Assembly (NCBI GenBank): GCA_029204045.2
Contig: CM055060.1
Coordinates: 53,340,430-53,404,429, forward strand
Reading direction: 5' to 3'
DNA from: Tillandsia leiboldiana
Lineage: Eukaryota > Streptophyta > Magnoliopsida > Poales > Bromeliaceae
Length of the DNA stretch: 64,000 nt
Positions 1-11,400 of the stretch are shown here, in pieces (positions within the stretch are counted from its first letter, which is position 1; each line of letters opens with the position of its first letter). A program made the position numbers and the translations under genes. A model generated the notes under the pieces. It was given only the letters and a program-made list of their open reading frames with translations, searched no databases and was not told where the DNA came from.

Positions 1-2286
1 TTGAGGAAAAATTATTTGGAATGATCTATGAAAGTTCCAGAATATGATCAGAGTGTAGAAAAATTTAAAACTGATATGGTGATTAAATGAAAGAGCTCCA
101 GTTCTTGCAACTTCTCTCAAACATCTCGATCTACTAATGGAATCCTAGAAACCGTCTAACGAACAAAAATATATATATATATATATATGTTGAATAAAAT
201 ATTTATGCATCTGCACAGAACCGCCACTAAACATACAATCCAACTAACCATCCAAATCCAAATCCACTTTAACATCTTCCATGCAACTTCCTCCAAAAAG
301 AATAAAGGAAGATCCAAATCAAGATTCAAAATAAGTAGGGACCAAGATCATATGCTCAACATGCATGATAGTGCAAGGATACATTCATGAACTTGGACGG
401 GGAAAATAAAAAAAAATTGACTGTGTAAACAGAGAAATCCGCGACTAAGCCTGCACATGCAATTGCGGGTACGTAGAATATTTTGTTCATTTTTATAGGT
501 AACAAAAAGTTGCCCCTGTGAGCCGGACTGAGTCAAAATTTTAATTTTAGGAGGGTCAAAAATATATTATACAAAATATATTAATTTTTAAAAATTATAT
601 AAGTAATTTTTTTTGTTCATTAGCTTTCGAATTTTAATATATATTTTTTTAGAAAAAAAATAAAATATAGTTGTTTTTATCATTAAAATAATAATATTTT
701 AGATATTTATAAAAAAAAATTATTTTAAAAAATTAAGTATTAAAATTTAGTAAAATTTGCAAATCAAGGATTACGATATATTAAAAAATTAAGTATTAAG
801 ATTTTTCATAATTTTCAAATCAAATATTACGATACGTTTGAGTCAATTAAATTTATATTTCGTGGCTCACAAGATAATATTAATTTTTTTAAAAAAAAAT
901 TTATTTTGACCCTTAAAATTTATATTATTTTTATTTTTTAAAATAATTTAATAATAAATTAATATGTAATTTTAAAAATATTGACTGTCGTGATCACTAT
1001 GGGTCTCCATATAGTTCCGTCCCTGCATATGAGACTACTTTGGTTGAGAAACAATTTGGAGAAATTAATGGTTCAGTACATCATCATAGGCATTAAAATT
1101 TAACCGTGAATTAGTAATGAATATTGGAAAAAAAATATTGTGACATATTAGTACCTATTAGTACGTACCCTATAAATTTTAAATTCTTATTTAATTTATT
1201 ATTTACTAAATTGGATAGCATCTGATCCGTTAAGTATCCAAAGTATCCAACTCATAAAGATATTGAATTTAAATTTGGTATTGGAATGTACAGTTTTGTT
1301 TTCAAAATTTAAATTTAACTTTTAAATTTGAATTTAAATTGTACTTTTAATTTTAAAACCAAATTTAAATTTTTTATTTAAATTAAAATTTTGAATTTGA
1401 ATTGAAAATTTTATTTTGAATTTGAACTAAAAGTTTTAGTTTGAATTTCCATTTTATATTTTAAAAAAGTGAATTTGATTGTGTTCTCAAATTAAATTTG
1501 CATTTTGGATAAGAGCAACTATGGATTTTATGGGTCTAAACTAAGGATTTAAGTGTCGTGGTACGGGCCGTGCCGAAAATTTACCGGCACGGTACGGCAT
1601 GATGCGTGCTGAGCCGTGCCAATGAGTGTCGGTCATAAAAAATACATATGCGCCGACACATAATAGCATGAAATATTTATTTTTTTTTAGCAACAAAATT
1701 TTTTAATTACTTATTATGTAATTTTATTAAATATTTTAAATTTTATTGAGAAAATTATTTAGTAATTAAAAAAAAAATTGAGCTGTACCATCGGTACGAG
1801 AGTTGTATGATGTTGATATTTTATTAGTACGATACGATCCATGTCGATTGATATTTAAATTCTTGATCTAAAACATCCTGGACCAAAATACTCTCTGAAT
1901 AAGTAGGAGGTGACTGAAATTTATTCCTCAATAATCACTTCTAGAATCATATTATACTTCAATCACTTATTTAGAAAAATAAATGATCATAATTTACGTA
2001 GTGTATTGAAGTGGCTAGATGTGTCTCAAAATTTAGTTATCGTTTTCGATTTTACGATTATGATTTGCTAATAATTTTACGATACGATAAATTTTAAAAA
2101 TAATTTTTTTAAAAAAATAGATGCTTGTGATTGAAGTGAAGGGCTCGAAGTCTCTACAGTACAGATCGAATCTAATATTAAAAAAAAACTGTTAAGAAAT
2201 CTTTTCTCTTTTTTTTGCTCTAGAGGCAGAAGCGAAGGTCTCGAAGCCCACTTGCAATACAGATCGAATCCGATATCGAAGAAATT

Positions 2287-2331
<45 letters not shown>

Positions 2332-2595
2332 CCTTTTTGCTCTAAATGCATACATTGTGCTGTATTTCTACAGTATTCAATATTTTTTTCCTATGATAAA
2401 ATATCTCCTTCTACGCTCTTAATTTTTTTTCTATAAAAAATTTGTTCACGTAAATTTTAATAATTTTATTTTTTCGAATATTTTATGACTTATTTGTTTT
2501 ACAATCACTATATTTTGTTTTTATTTATGCGCTCGTCGTAACAAAAGTATGACTCGATAGTTTAACTATACTATATATTTTACTGAAAGAAAAAA
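1..2595. other. AT-rich intergenic DNA
   Basis: No gene is supported here. The stretch is very AT-rich, with a short (TA)n at about 169-188. At about 1556-1640 there is a GC-rich patch with repeated CGGCACGG/GCCGTGCC words, resembling the ends of the candidate element in COP1 intron 6. At about 2129-2290 a unit of about 50 bp (containing CTCGAAG and ACAGATCGAATC) occurs twice, about 100 bp apart. It is followed by a pure A tract of about 40 nt near 2291-2330. The short reading frames here consist of low-complexity codons. Confidence 0.6.
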
Positions 2596-2732
2596 AGAAA
2601 ATGCTACCTGTGTGTATATTGTACATCCCACCGATTTTAGAGTGGGGTGAATTTCACTCGTCATTTCGAAATAACGAATAAAATAAAATGTATATCTTAC
2701 ACCACAAATTAAATATACTAGTAGTATTGCTC
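2596..2732. mobile_element. MULE-type MITE, diverged copy
   Basis: The ends are AATGCTACCTG... on the left and the complement of ...GTAGTATTGCTC on the right. They are the same inverted termini as in the better-preserved copies at 5369 and 51239. The flanks AAGAAAAAA (2587-2595 and 2733-2741) match as a 9-bp target duplication, but they are A-rich, so chance matching is possible. It is short and has no coding capacity. Confidence 0.5.
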
Positions 2733-2735
2733 AAG

Positions 2736-2736
<1 letters not shown>

Positions 2737-2772
<36 letters not shown>

Positions 2773-2998
2773 CATATTTTTATATCCTTATGTGGTAACT
2801 TTTTTATGTCTAATATTTGGGCATTGGAAAAAAGATGGGGGAAAATATATGTACATCCAAAACGGGGGTGGTACTTTTAAGTTAACCCAAAATGAGCCTG
2901 TTCCTGATCAACACATATAGTATGTTACTTTCACATGGGAGTAGCTCCAAAGAGTGATTGATTGGCACTAAATTACATAGCTACACAGCCCCTTCTTT

Positions 2999-3040
<42 letters not shown>

Positions 3041-3691
3041 GTTTTTTTTTTGAACTATACTTTGCACCTCCCCATCATCCCACGTTTACCCAGAGGCCTA
3101 CTAAAGAGATCGTTTGTGCGCGTAACGTTGCGTTATTGGCCATGTCCATGTATATCTATGGTACGAGCGAATTGATGAAGGAAACGTAGTTTTGGATAAG
3201 ACATTGAGAATGTACCATACATAAAATAATGGGTAAAAGATCTGCCATGTGAGAATGATTGCTCTTGCTCCGCAGAAATCTCAGTGTACGTGTTGCATGT
3301 TATCAAAGCTAAAAGGTATCCAATGCAAATATTAGTAGGTACAACAAAGTTTATTTAAATTATAAATAATTTTGATTCAATTATTAAATATTTTGGTAAC
3401 ATTTGACTTAGAAATATGCAAACAAAAATGCTACTTGTATAATTTTAAAAGAATATATATTTTACGTACACTTCATTTATGTTAAGAAAAAAATTTTACT
3501 AGTCATATAGATATGACTACTGAAGTCCATTTTTATTTCTAATAGAAATATAAGATACACACCTTCGATTATATCTAGAATAGATAGAATGTAAGATTAA
3601 GTTGGAATATAAAATGTATATTTCCAATACATTCCTAAGATGGAATGTAAGATGTTCATCTTTTTTGGGATATGAAAGTAAACTTTTGGGA
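2737..3691. other. Intergenic, homopolymer tracts
   Basis: A pure A tract of about 34 nt lies at about 2736-2771 and a T tract at about 3007-3040. I see no gene. The short frames crossing the tracts only translate poly-Phe or poly-Lys. Confidence 0.55.
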
Positions 3692-4171
3692 TGTATGATT
3701 CGGCCCACTAGCAATAATAACTCGTTGAGCTCAAATCACAACTCAAAATGCTTAAGTCCAGTTATTATTACTAGCGTAAGTGTCAGAGGCTCCCCCCGTA
3801 GTGTACAGTCCACATTTTCATTCGATGTCGGACTTTTAGGGCCATCGTAGTGTACAGTACACATTCCCGATGCGGGGCTATTAGGGCCTGACGTCATCAT
3901 CAACCCAAGATCACTAGGCGATGTGAGACTTGTCTCGCTAACCCTGTCATCTAGACCCAAGCTCAGCCGAGACTCGCCACACACTTCCGGCTGATTGTTG
4001 GCTCTGATACCAAATATAACGATCGAGCCCACTAGCAATAATAACTCGTTAGGTCCAAACCTCAACCCAAAATGCATAAGCTAAGCTATTATTACTAGTG
4101 TACATGTCTTATATATATATGCCCAAACACATCTACATTTCTATCTGATGTGTCACTATTAGGGTGTCACA
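3692..4171 (-). mobile_element. TRIM retrotransposon (hairpin-LTR type)
   Basis: This is a 480-bp element read on the minus strand. The 5' LTR is 4171-4015 (starts TGTGACACCC) and the 3' LTR is about 3850-3692. A primer-binding site complementary to initiator-Met tRNA (TGGTATCAGAGCC) follows the 5' LTR at 4012-4000. The element is bracketed by an exact 5-bp target duplication TGGGA (3687-3691 and 4172-4176), which fixes the borders. The LTRs contain an inverted repeat (CACTAGTAATAATAG paired with TTATTATTGCTAGTGG). The internal domain shares blocks such as CAGCCGGAAGTGTG and GCGAGTCTCGGCTGAG with the elements at 28.1 and 30.6 kb. It is non-coding and non-autonomous, and the two LTRs are clearly diverged, so it is an old insertion. 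Confidence 0.85.
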
Positions 4172-5065
4172 TGGGATAAGTAGAAACGAGACTAATTTTG
4201 TATTTAGATAAAAGTTTGATTATTCTCGAGAATAAAAAAAAATTATTTAGATAGTTAGATTGAAATAGCGAGAATAATATTTTATCTAATTAATTAACAT
4301 ACAAATATTAATTAAATAATAATTTAACTTATTTAATTAAGTAATTAATCAGGAATACTGCCGGATAAACTTAAATATTAATTAAATAAAATAATTAATA
4401 ATGTATATTATTAATTAGTAATTTAATTAACCACAAGTAATTTATTAAATTAATTAGTTAATAAAATAATTAGATTTGTTAAAATACTAAATTAATTAAA
4501 AAGTTAATATATAATAATTAAAATTATATTTATTTTAATTATACTTGTTCTTTGGTGGGACGGGCTTGTTTTTTTAAAAAAAAAGTGAAATAACAGTTTC
4601 AGTCTTATATCAATTTATTCTACAAAAAAAAAAAAAAAAAAAAAATTATTGTTCTCCTTTTTCCAAAATTGTGTTTGGGTACAAGGGGGAATAAGAAATT
4701 ATTCCTTATTCCCCTTTTTATACCACAACCAAACGATGCCCTTAAAATTTTAACCTTGCTATCCAATCTTTCAACAATATTTTGATTTTAAAATTTAAAC
4801 GCAATATTTATTTTTATAGGTTTAATTAGTTAATATATCTCGTGCAGTTCTCACAAGTATAGATTCATTAAAATAAGTAATTAACTTAAATTTTGAAGTC
4901 AAAGTGTGTTGACCAACTCAAATCAAACAAATCGAAAGATTAGATAGTAATATTAAAATTTAAAAAAATCGGATAATCAAACCAAAATAGTCTCTAGTTT
5001 TGGCAAGTTTTGTGAGCTTTACCAAGTTCATGGTTTTACTAAACTTTTGGCTGTATATTTAAGAA

Positions 5066-5117
<52 letters not shown>

Positions 5118-5368
5118 GTATGCTTTTTGTTTGGTGAAACAATTCTATGGGAAAAAAAAAGAGGAGAGTGTTGCATTCTTAATCTAAAAATATACTATGA
5201 CTTAGGCTTCTTCATCATTAGAGATTATAGGAAGAATGAATTATATACAGTAAAAAAACTATACAAAAAAAAAAAAAAAAAAAAAAAGGGTTCGTTTTTA
5301 CATGTAGTATAATGTTCTGTTCTGTATATGGTGATAAGTTATTTTTTCTTAGTCTCTATTAAAAAATA
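4172..5368. other. AT-rich intergenic DNA
   Basis: No gene is seen. The stretch holds AATTAATTA-type low complexity, a segment at about 4655-4745 with the GTTTGGGTACAAGGGGGAA wording typical of plant MITE ends, a pure A tract of about 49 nt at about 5068-5116, and another of about 24 nt near 5263-5287. Confidence 0.5.
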
Positions 5369-5540
5369 GAGCAACGCTACATGTACACCCCCAAAAGGGG
5401 TGTACATCTTACACCCACCCATCTAAGGGTGGGGGGGTCACTTCACAAATTGTGAAGTGACCTCTCACCACACCCCACCCATTGGATGAGCGGGATGTGC
5501 GATGTACACCCCCAAATGGAGTGTACAAGTAGCATTTTCC
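5369..5540. mobile_element. MULE-type MITE with 9-bp TSD
   Basis: This 172-bp foldback element has the left end GAGCAACGCTACATGTACAC. Its right end reads GGAAAATGCTACTTGTACAC on the complementary strand. Exact 9-bp direct repeats TAAAAAATA flank it (5360-5368 and 5541-5549). A 9-bp duplication is the signature of Mutator-like transposases. The middle is GC-richer than the surroundings and itself palindromic (CACTTCACAAATTGTGAAGTG). Sibling copies lie at 2596-2732 and 51239-51410. Confidence 0.75.
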
Positions 5541-6484
5541 TAAAAAATAATAAAATATATTTTTATATATTTTTGTTCGAACTCTATTTCGCTTGCTAAA
5601 AATGAATTGGGCTTCGTTGTTTGGATAGGAAAAGGGGGATATGTAAAATGCAATCCAGGGGCTGATTCTTTTTGGGCTGGACTAGCATTGATTTTCAGGT
5701 TGGACCAGCCCATTTGCTTGTTTAAGAAATAGCCGGCATGATCGACCGTCCCTAACGTAAGTTGCAAAAGACTAAGGTTTCGTTTGGTTCGTGTATTAGA
5801 AAGAATTAGTAGTATCAGGAATAAGTATAAATTTAGGAACAAATTAGGTATAATGTGAATTTGTGTTTGATTGGGTATTAGGTTAGTACCAGGTACAAGT
5901 TAACTTTTGTGTTAAATGACGAAAATATCCTTGTTTTTAGTTAGATATTAAAATTGATAAATAAAAATGTATTATAAATTTTTTAATATAACAATTTTAA
6001 TATATATTATTTAATAAATTAAAATGCTATATAAAATTAGTGTTAATTTTTTTAATTCAAAATAATTATTAATATTATCTAATAATTAAAATATTACCAT
6101 TCTGCTATACGAGGGATAAGTATAAAGTACGAAACTAGTAAAAAAGTGTTTGGTATGATAATGAGGAATAAAATGAATAAAAAATAGTAATGGTATAAAA
6201 TGACGAAATTGCTTTTAACCATAATAATTTTTTTTTAAAAAAATAAAAATTTTATTTTGTATGATTTTAAATATTTTAATTTAAATTATTTATTAAAAAA
6301 ATTATTAAAATTTATATTTTACTGTATATTAAAAAAAAATATTAAAAAATTTTAAAATTTAAAATTTTATAAATTTAAAATTTTTTAAATAATTTTAAAA
6401 TTTATAAACTTAAATATCTTAAAATTTAAAAAATTTAATTAAAAAAAAAAAAGAAAAAAAAAAAAAAAAAGAAAAAAAAAAACC
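5541..6484. other. Intergenic with MITE-like remnants
   Basis: The segment beginning at about 5778 (TTTCGTTTGGTTCGTGTATT) has the wording shared with 17712-17935 and reads as a decayed non-autonomous DNA element. I could not fix its ends. It grades into an AT-rich stretch and an A-rich purine tract at about 6435-6482. Confidence 0.4.
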
Positions 6485-6521
6485 TGTTGGGGACAAGGTT
6501 GGAAAACCCAACCTTGTCCCA
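6485..6521. repeat. Perfect-stem hairpin after purine tract
   Basis: GTTGGGGACAAGGTTGG is followed by AAAA and its near-perfect complement CCCAACCTTGTCCCAAC, with one bulged G. The stem is about 16 bp and GC-rich in very AT-rich DNA. It lies at the end of an A/G tract of about 50 nt. It could be the closed end of a foldback element. No T-run typical of a Pol III terminator follows. Confidence 0.55.
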
Positions 6522-6898
6522 ACAAAGGGGTGGAACTAATTTTCAACTCCTTCAATTCCAGTATTTTTTACTCTCTAGTTTTAATAGTTTAGTTAAGAGT
6601 TTAAGAGCTTTCTAGAATAATTTTCAGAACATTCCTAGGAATAGTTCGAATCTTATAATCAATTATTTTCTCGATTCGGCTCTTTAAGCCGAATCTCATT
6701 CATTCTTAATCTGGTGTGTGTGATTGTGAAAAGAATCTAGTTGAGTCGATTCCTTCTCAATCTGATCACTTCAATTCGTGATGCTTTTTGAGAATTAAGC
6801 AACGCTGTCCGACCAACTTCAGTTCGTATTTTGAATTTAAGTCCCGTCAAATTTTAAGCGTTATCGATCTGATCATCACAATGATGAATTTAGGTGTA

Positions 6899-7200
6899 CA
6901 TACTTTGGTTCTTGTTTTCAACCATGACACGCCGACGGTGATCGCGCGGCTCCTGAGGCTCGCCTACACCGCACTGCATGACGAGTTCCGGCAGGTGTCG
7001 CCGGCCTACGCGACGGGCTCCGCTGCTGCCGATGCTGGACACGCACGTGCCACAATTTCACAGGGCACGCGCGTCGCGTGGTCTACGTTTCCAAGGTGCA
7101 TGGGTGTAAAATTTAGCTATGGCTTTGCAGTGGAAGTTGATGCGTCCGGGATTCTTTACATTGCGAGCGCAGGTAGATCGAGAGGGTTAGAGATTGTTTA
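6899..7200 (+). pseudogene. GC-rich coding-like fragment, unidentified
   Basis: The reading frame that ends at 7201 turns abruptly from AT-rich to GC-rich codons between about 6925 and 7110, with residues such as TVIARLLRLAYTALHDEFR, then reverts. The segment starts and stops without a plausible promoter, start or splice context. It looks like a captured or degraded exon rather than a gene. I do not recognise the family. Confidence 0.3.
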
Positions 7201-7201
7201 G

Positions 7202-7444
7202 GATGCGTGCAAAAAAGGTGATTGGATTTGGAGTGTGCGGTTGTGATTGATTTGTAAGATGGAATGTTTGTGGCTCTGGAGAAGGAATAACTACTGAAGG
7301 AGAAAAATAAAATGCGGAAGGTTTTGTTTAAGATTGTGAAAACAAATTACGTGAGTTGGTGGCTGCTGCAGCAGCATCATCATCATCATCAAAAGATTTG
7401 ATTAAGTAATATATATTTCGTATGTTTTAATTTGGATTTACTGT

Positions 7445-7499
<55 letters not shown>

Positions 7500-8190
7500 A
7501 TACTTGAACTTGTTTATTACCCAATTTTGTAGATTGAAAAGTTTTTTTTTTTTTTTTCTTTTTTTTTTTCGAGAGAGTGAAAGATAGCAAATACTTGCTT
7601 AACTAAAAATGTACAATAAACAAGTTTTAACAAAAAAAAATGTATAATAAATAAATTTTAAATTTGAGAGTCAGTTTGTTAAAATATCGAGTTAAAAAAT
7701 TATTATATACGTGTTCAGCTTATTTATTAATAAATTAAATATATATATATATATATATATTGATTTGCGAATAACAAATTATATTTTCAGTCTTACTATT
7801 AGTAAAAAGTTAAAAAAAAAAAGATTCAATGCGTATGGAGCTATATCGAGCCATATATAAGTAAGCTGATTTCAATTTATATTTGGCTCATCTAAATTTC
7901 GAGTTAAAAAATTTAATTTATTTTTGACTCGTTTATTGAACAAATTGATCGATCTCGAGGCCAGTTCGAGTAGAATACAAATAGACTCGCGAACAACGAG
8001 TCATTAGATTACCATCCCAGTGAAAAGTAAAAAAAAAAAAGGGAAAAAAAAAGAAAGTAAAATCGGCCATTCGAGCCTGACCAAATGAACGTTTAGAACC
8101 GATTTCGTGTTGGCCTATGTTGGGCTTAACCTTTATACTTACAAGAGAAACAGCTAACAAAACTTATCGATTGCAATTATATTTGAGACT
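7202..8190. other. Intergenic, poly(T) and A-rich tracts
   Basis: A pure T tract of about 49 nt lies at about 7447-7495, (CAT)n at about 7377-7391, (TA)n at 7740-7760, and A-rich DNA near 8029-8056. No gene is supported. Confidence 0.5.
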
Positions 8191-8206
8191 TGAGAGTGCT
8201 GTGCAA

Positions 8207-8228
8207 TGGGCCATGGGCCATGGCCCAA
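8207..8228. promoter_or_regulatory. Site II-like TGGGCC/GGCCCA palindrome
   Basis: TGGGCC occurs twice and GGCCCA once in a palindromic block about 200 bp upstream of the PDI start codon. TGGGCC/GGCCCA elements are TCP-binding (site II) motifs common in plant housekeeping promoters. Assignment is by motif and position only. Confidence 0.45.
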
Positions 8229-8263
8229 CAATCCAACATCACGAGCTTACGTGGCTACGTCCA

Positions 8264-8282
8264 CGTGGAACACCCTAATTGG
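8264..8282 (-). promoter_or_regulatory. ER stress response element (ERSE)
   Basis: CGTGG, nine bases, then ATTGG. On the minus strand this is an exact CCAAT-N9-CCACG, the consensus bound jointly by NF-Y and ER-stress bZIP factors (ATF6 in animals, bZIP28 in plants). It overlaps a G-box CACGTG (8262-8267), and a further ACGTG lies at about 8249. It sits about 142 bp upstream of the PDI start codon, where an unfolded-protein-response promoter element is expected. Confidence 0.75.
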
Positions 8283-8423
8283 TTCGCACACGCGTCTTTC
8301 GTTTTTGCGTTTTCCCGAGACTCCAAAACCGAGCTCGCGCTTCGAAGATCTTCGTCCCTTCTTCCTACTACGATCTAAAAAAGCAAAAGGGAAAAAAAAA
8401 GAGAGCGAAATAAGAGCTGCGAA

Positions 8424-11400
8424 ATGTTCGTCGACTCCTCCTCCTCCTTCCTCTTCCTCTTCCTCCTCCTCCTCTCCTCCGCTTCACTCGCCGCATCGCT
8501 CTACTCCCCTTCCTCCCCCGTGCTCCAGCTCACCCCTTCCAACTTCAAATCCAAGGTGATCCCCCGATCCCGCTCTGGCTTTCGATCTCTTCTTCTTCCA
8601 ACTCCTTTCGATTTGAGTGCTGAATCGAGGGTTTTGGTGCTAGGTTTTGGGATCCAATGGGGTCGTCTTGGTCGAGTTCTTCGCGCCCTGGTGTGGCCAT
8701 TGCCAAGCACTATCTCCCGCGTGGGAGCGCGCCGCCACAGTCCTCAAGGGCGTCGCCACCGTCGCCGCCCTCGACGCCGACGCTCACCAATCGCTCGCTC
8801 AGGTGTGGAATCATCGTCGTGTTTGTGCTTAAATGTGATTGTGGTGGATTAATATGAAAACATGTCAAATTGTGCGTCGCATGTCAAATTGTAGTCGATA
8901 GATTTAGTATCGGCGAGTTGCTTGATCAGAGCGGTTGCTTTGTTACTGAACATTTAGGGCATGTTTGGTTCAAAATGGGAATGGAAATCGGAATAGGAAT
9001 AAGAATCGGAATGGACTGGAATGGAAAATAGAATGATGAATCAAACAAATTCACAATAGGATTAGAAATCAGAATCAACTTATTATTATTATTTAAATAA
9101 GACAAATTTAATCTACTATCTAAATTTGTAATCAAAATTTAAATTCAAATTGAGAGTCCTAACTTAAATTTAAATTTAAATTCAAAGTCAAAATATAAAA
9201 TTATATCTAAAATTTAAATATCAAACTTATATTGAAATTAAAATTAAAATTAAAATTTAAAAGTTAATAATTTTGAATTTATATGTTAAATTTAATTTTA
9301 AAATTATAATTTAATCTAAATTTAAGTTTATATGTATATTTGAATTTAAATAATTATTATTGAAATAAAAAGAGTATTTTTCTCAATCCTTTCTGAAATC
9401 AAAATTGACTCCCACCTCTATGATGGGAGTCATTTTGGAGGGATTTAACTCCTCCTGGAATGAGAATCGGAATGCTAATTCCTCAAACCAAACACCAACA
9501 ATGGAAATGGCTCGTTCCAATTTCCATTCCAAGCCTTGATTCCTTCCAGCCAAATATCCCCTCAGGGCAGATTTGATCCTATTAATTTAGGGGCAACTGC
9601 AAATATATTTCTGTGAAACTGGTGCAATTTGACTTCAGTTGAGTGTTATGAGTGGGGAAAGTATGCCTTGTATGTCAAACTGTAGTTGATATAATGGCAT
9701 CAGCGAGTTGACTACTCTGTTCTTTAACTTCTTTTAGGATTCTTGAAGGGTTTATGATTCAGGGTTTGCATAGAACAGGAGGTCAAATAGACAGACAACT
9801 GAATTGAAAAATGAGGCTACGGTATATACGTGGATACTTATTCTGGTGAAATGGCCATTTTGGCAAGGAAAAACCGACTTTACCTGGCGAACTGAGGAAG
9901 AGGAATTGCAAATTTTGAACATTGAGAGGGATATATTTGATACTTAAATTTTTAAAAGACAAATCTGCAATTTCAGTACACTTGGATTACATAAGATAGC
10001 TATCTCAGAAATTTACAGTTCCTCATTCATACATAAATTCTGTTGCAACCTTTTTTATTCAACTTTATTTTAAATTCAATTGTTTTTCCTACATAATTTG
10101 GTGTTGTTTTGATGATACCTCTGCATGGTTATATTGCTGGAGCAGCTATAAATAAAGAAAATGTCAAAAATACACTTCTGGCATCACATTAAAGCTTTTG
10201 CGTTCTGCCATACCATTTTGGCATTTTCTATATTTGATCGAATGGTTAGTGACAATGCATGATATTTATGCAGGAATATGGAATTAAAGGATTCCCTGCA
10301 ATCAAAGTGTTTTCACCTGGTAAGCCTCCAGTGGATTATCAAGGAGCGAGGGAAGTAAAGCCAATTGCAGAATTTGCTCTAAAACAGGTTTTGAAACTCA
10401 GAACAAATCCTTTCAGCTTTGTATGTTTAATGAATCCACCATATGGTCTTCTCTTCTAAAAGTTGCATTAGTCATTGATTTTTTGGTCTCTTTGTATCTT
10501 GCACCAGAATCATCTTATTGTATGTCTCTTTAAGCTAATTATTATTATTATTGATAGTAGCACTATTTAGATGTATGGCATGCTACCATTCAATTGACAG
10601 AAAAACCTTTTAACTTGTCGAAACTTTTTGATATTTTGTTTACTTAATCTAAAGATCATTTCAATAACATTGTGCTTTAGAGGAAATCGCTATTCGGTAT
10701 TCATTGATTTTGAAATTACTGGCAGCATTCTTTAGTCATACATGTATGGGAAGTGCAAAGAGTCAATGGAAGTGTCATAGCAATTTTGTTGCTTAGCTGC
10801 TTTTTTTATTTTCTCAATTATTAACAAATCTCTTGTAGGAGTTGTGTAATAATATTTCTTTCAGCCCTTGGGTAGTTAGCTTTAGATTAGGTTCACAAGG
10901 AAAAGTTGATTGTAACTTGCACTTATTGAATCCTCCATGTAAGTCAGTTAGTTTATGTAAGTCTGCTAGTTTAATTCCATATGAAAACCTTATGTTAAAC
11001 TACCTGTTGATCGCAAAATTCATCGTAAATCCTAACTAAGGTGGGTCCAGTAACTCCGGTTTGTAACACTTTGGTGATAGTTATTGTTCGACCATATAAT
11101 TATTTTTTTTTGTTTGTTTCATCTGAGGCCAAACCAAGATTCTTTCGGTTGGTTGACTTTCCATGTTAGTATGTCAGAGTGCCTTTTTCTTCTATCACAT
11201 GAGTATAAATAAAAAGAAATTAATTTCATCCGCAGGTTAAAGCACTCCTGAAGGAAAGGTTGGAGGGCAAGACTTCAGGAGGTTCAAGTGAGAAATCTGA
11301 CACAAGCGCTTCAATAGAACTGACTTCTCGTAACTTTGATGAGCTTGTCCTTAAAAGTAAGGACCTCTGGGTAGTGGAGTTCTTTGCACCATGGTATGCA

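Noticed and set aside
7447..7495. Poly(T)49 as a terminator or SINE tail
   Set aside because: No Pol III boxes or target duplication found next to it. Similar pure A/T tracts occur across the window without linked elements.
8437..8559. Poly-Ser/Pro frame starting at 8206 and the 8657-8857 frame
   Set aside because: They are out-of-frame readings of the PDI exons 1 and 2. The PDI frame carries the signal peptide and the CGHC motif.
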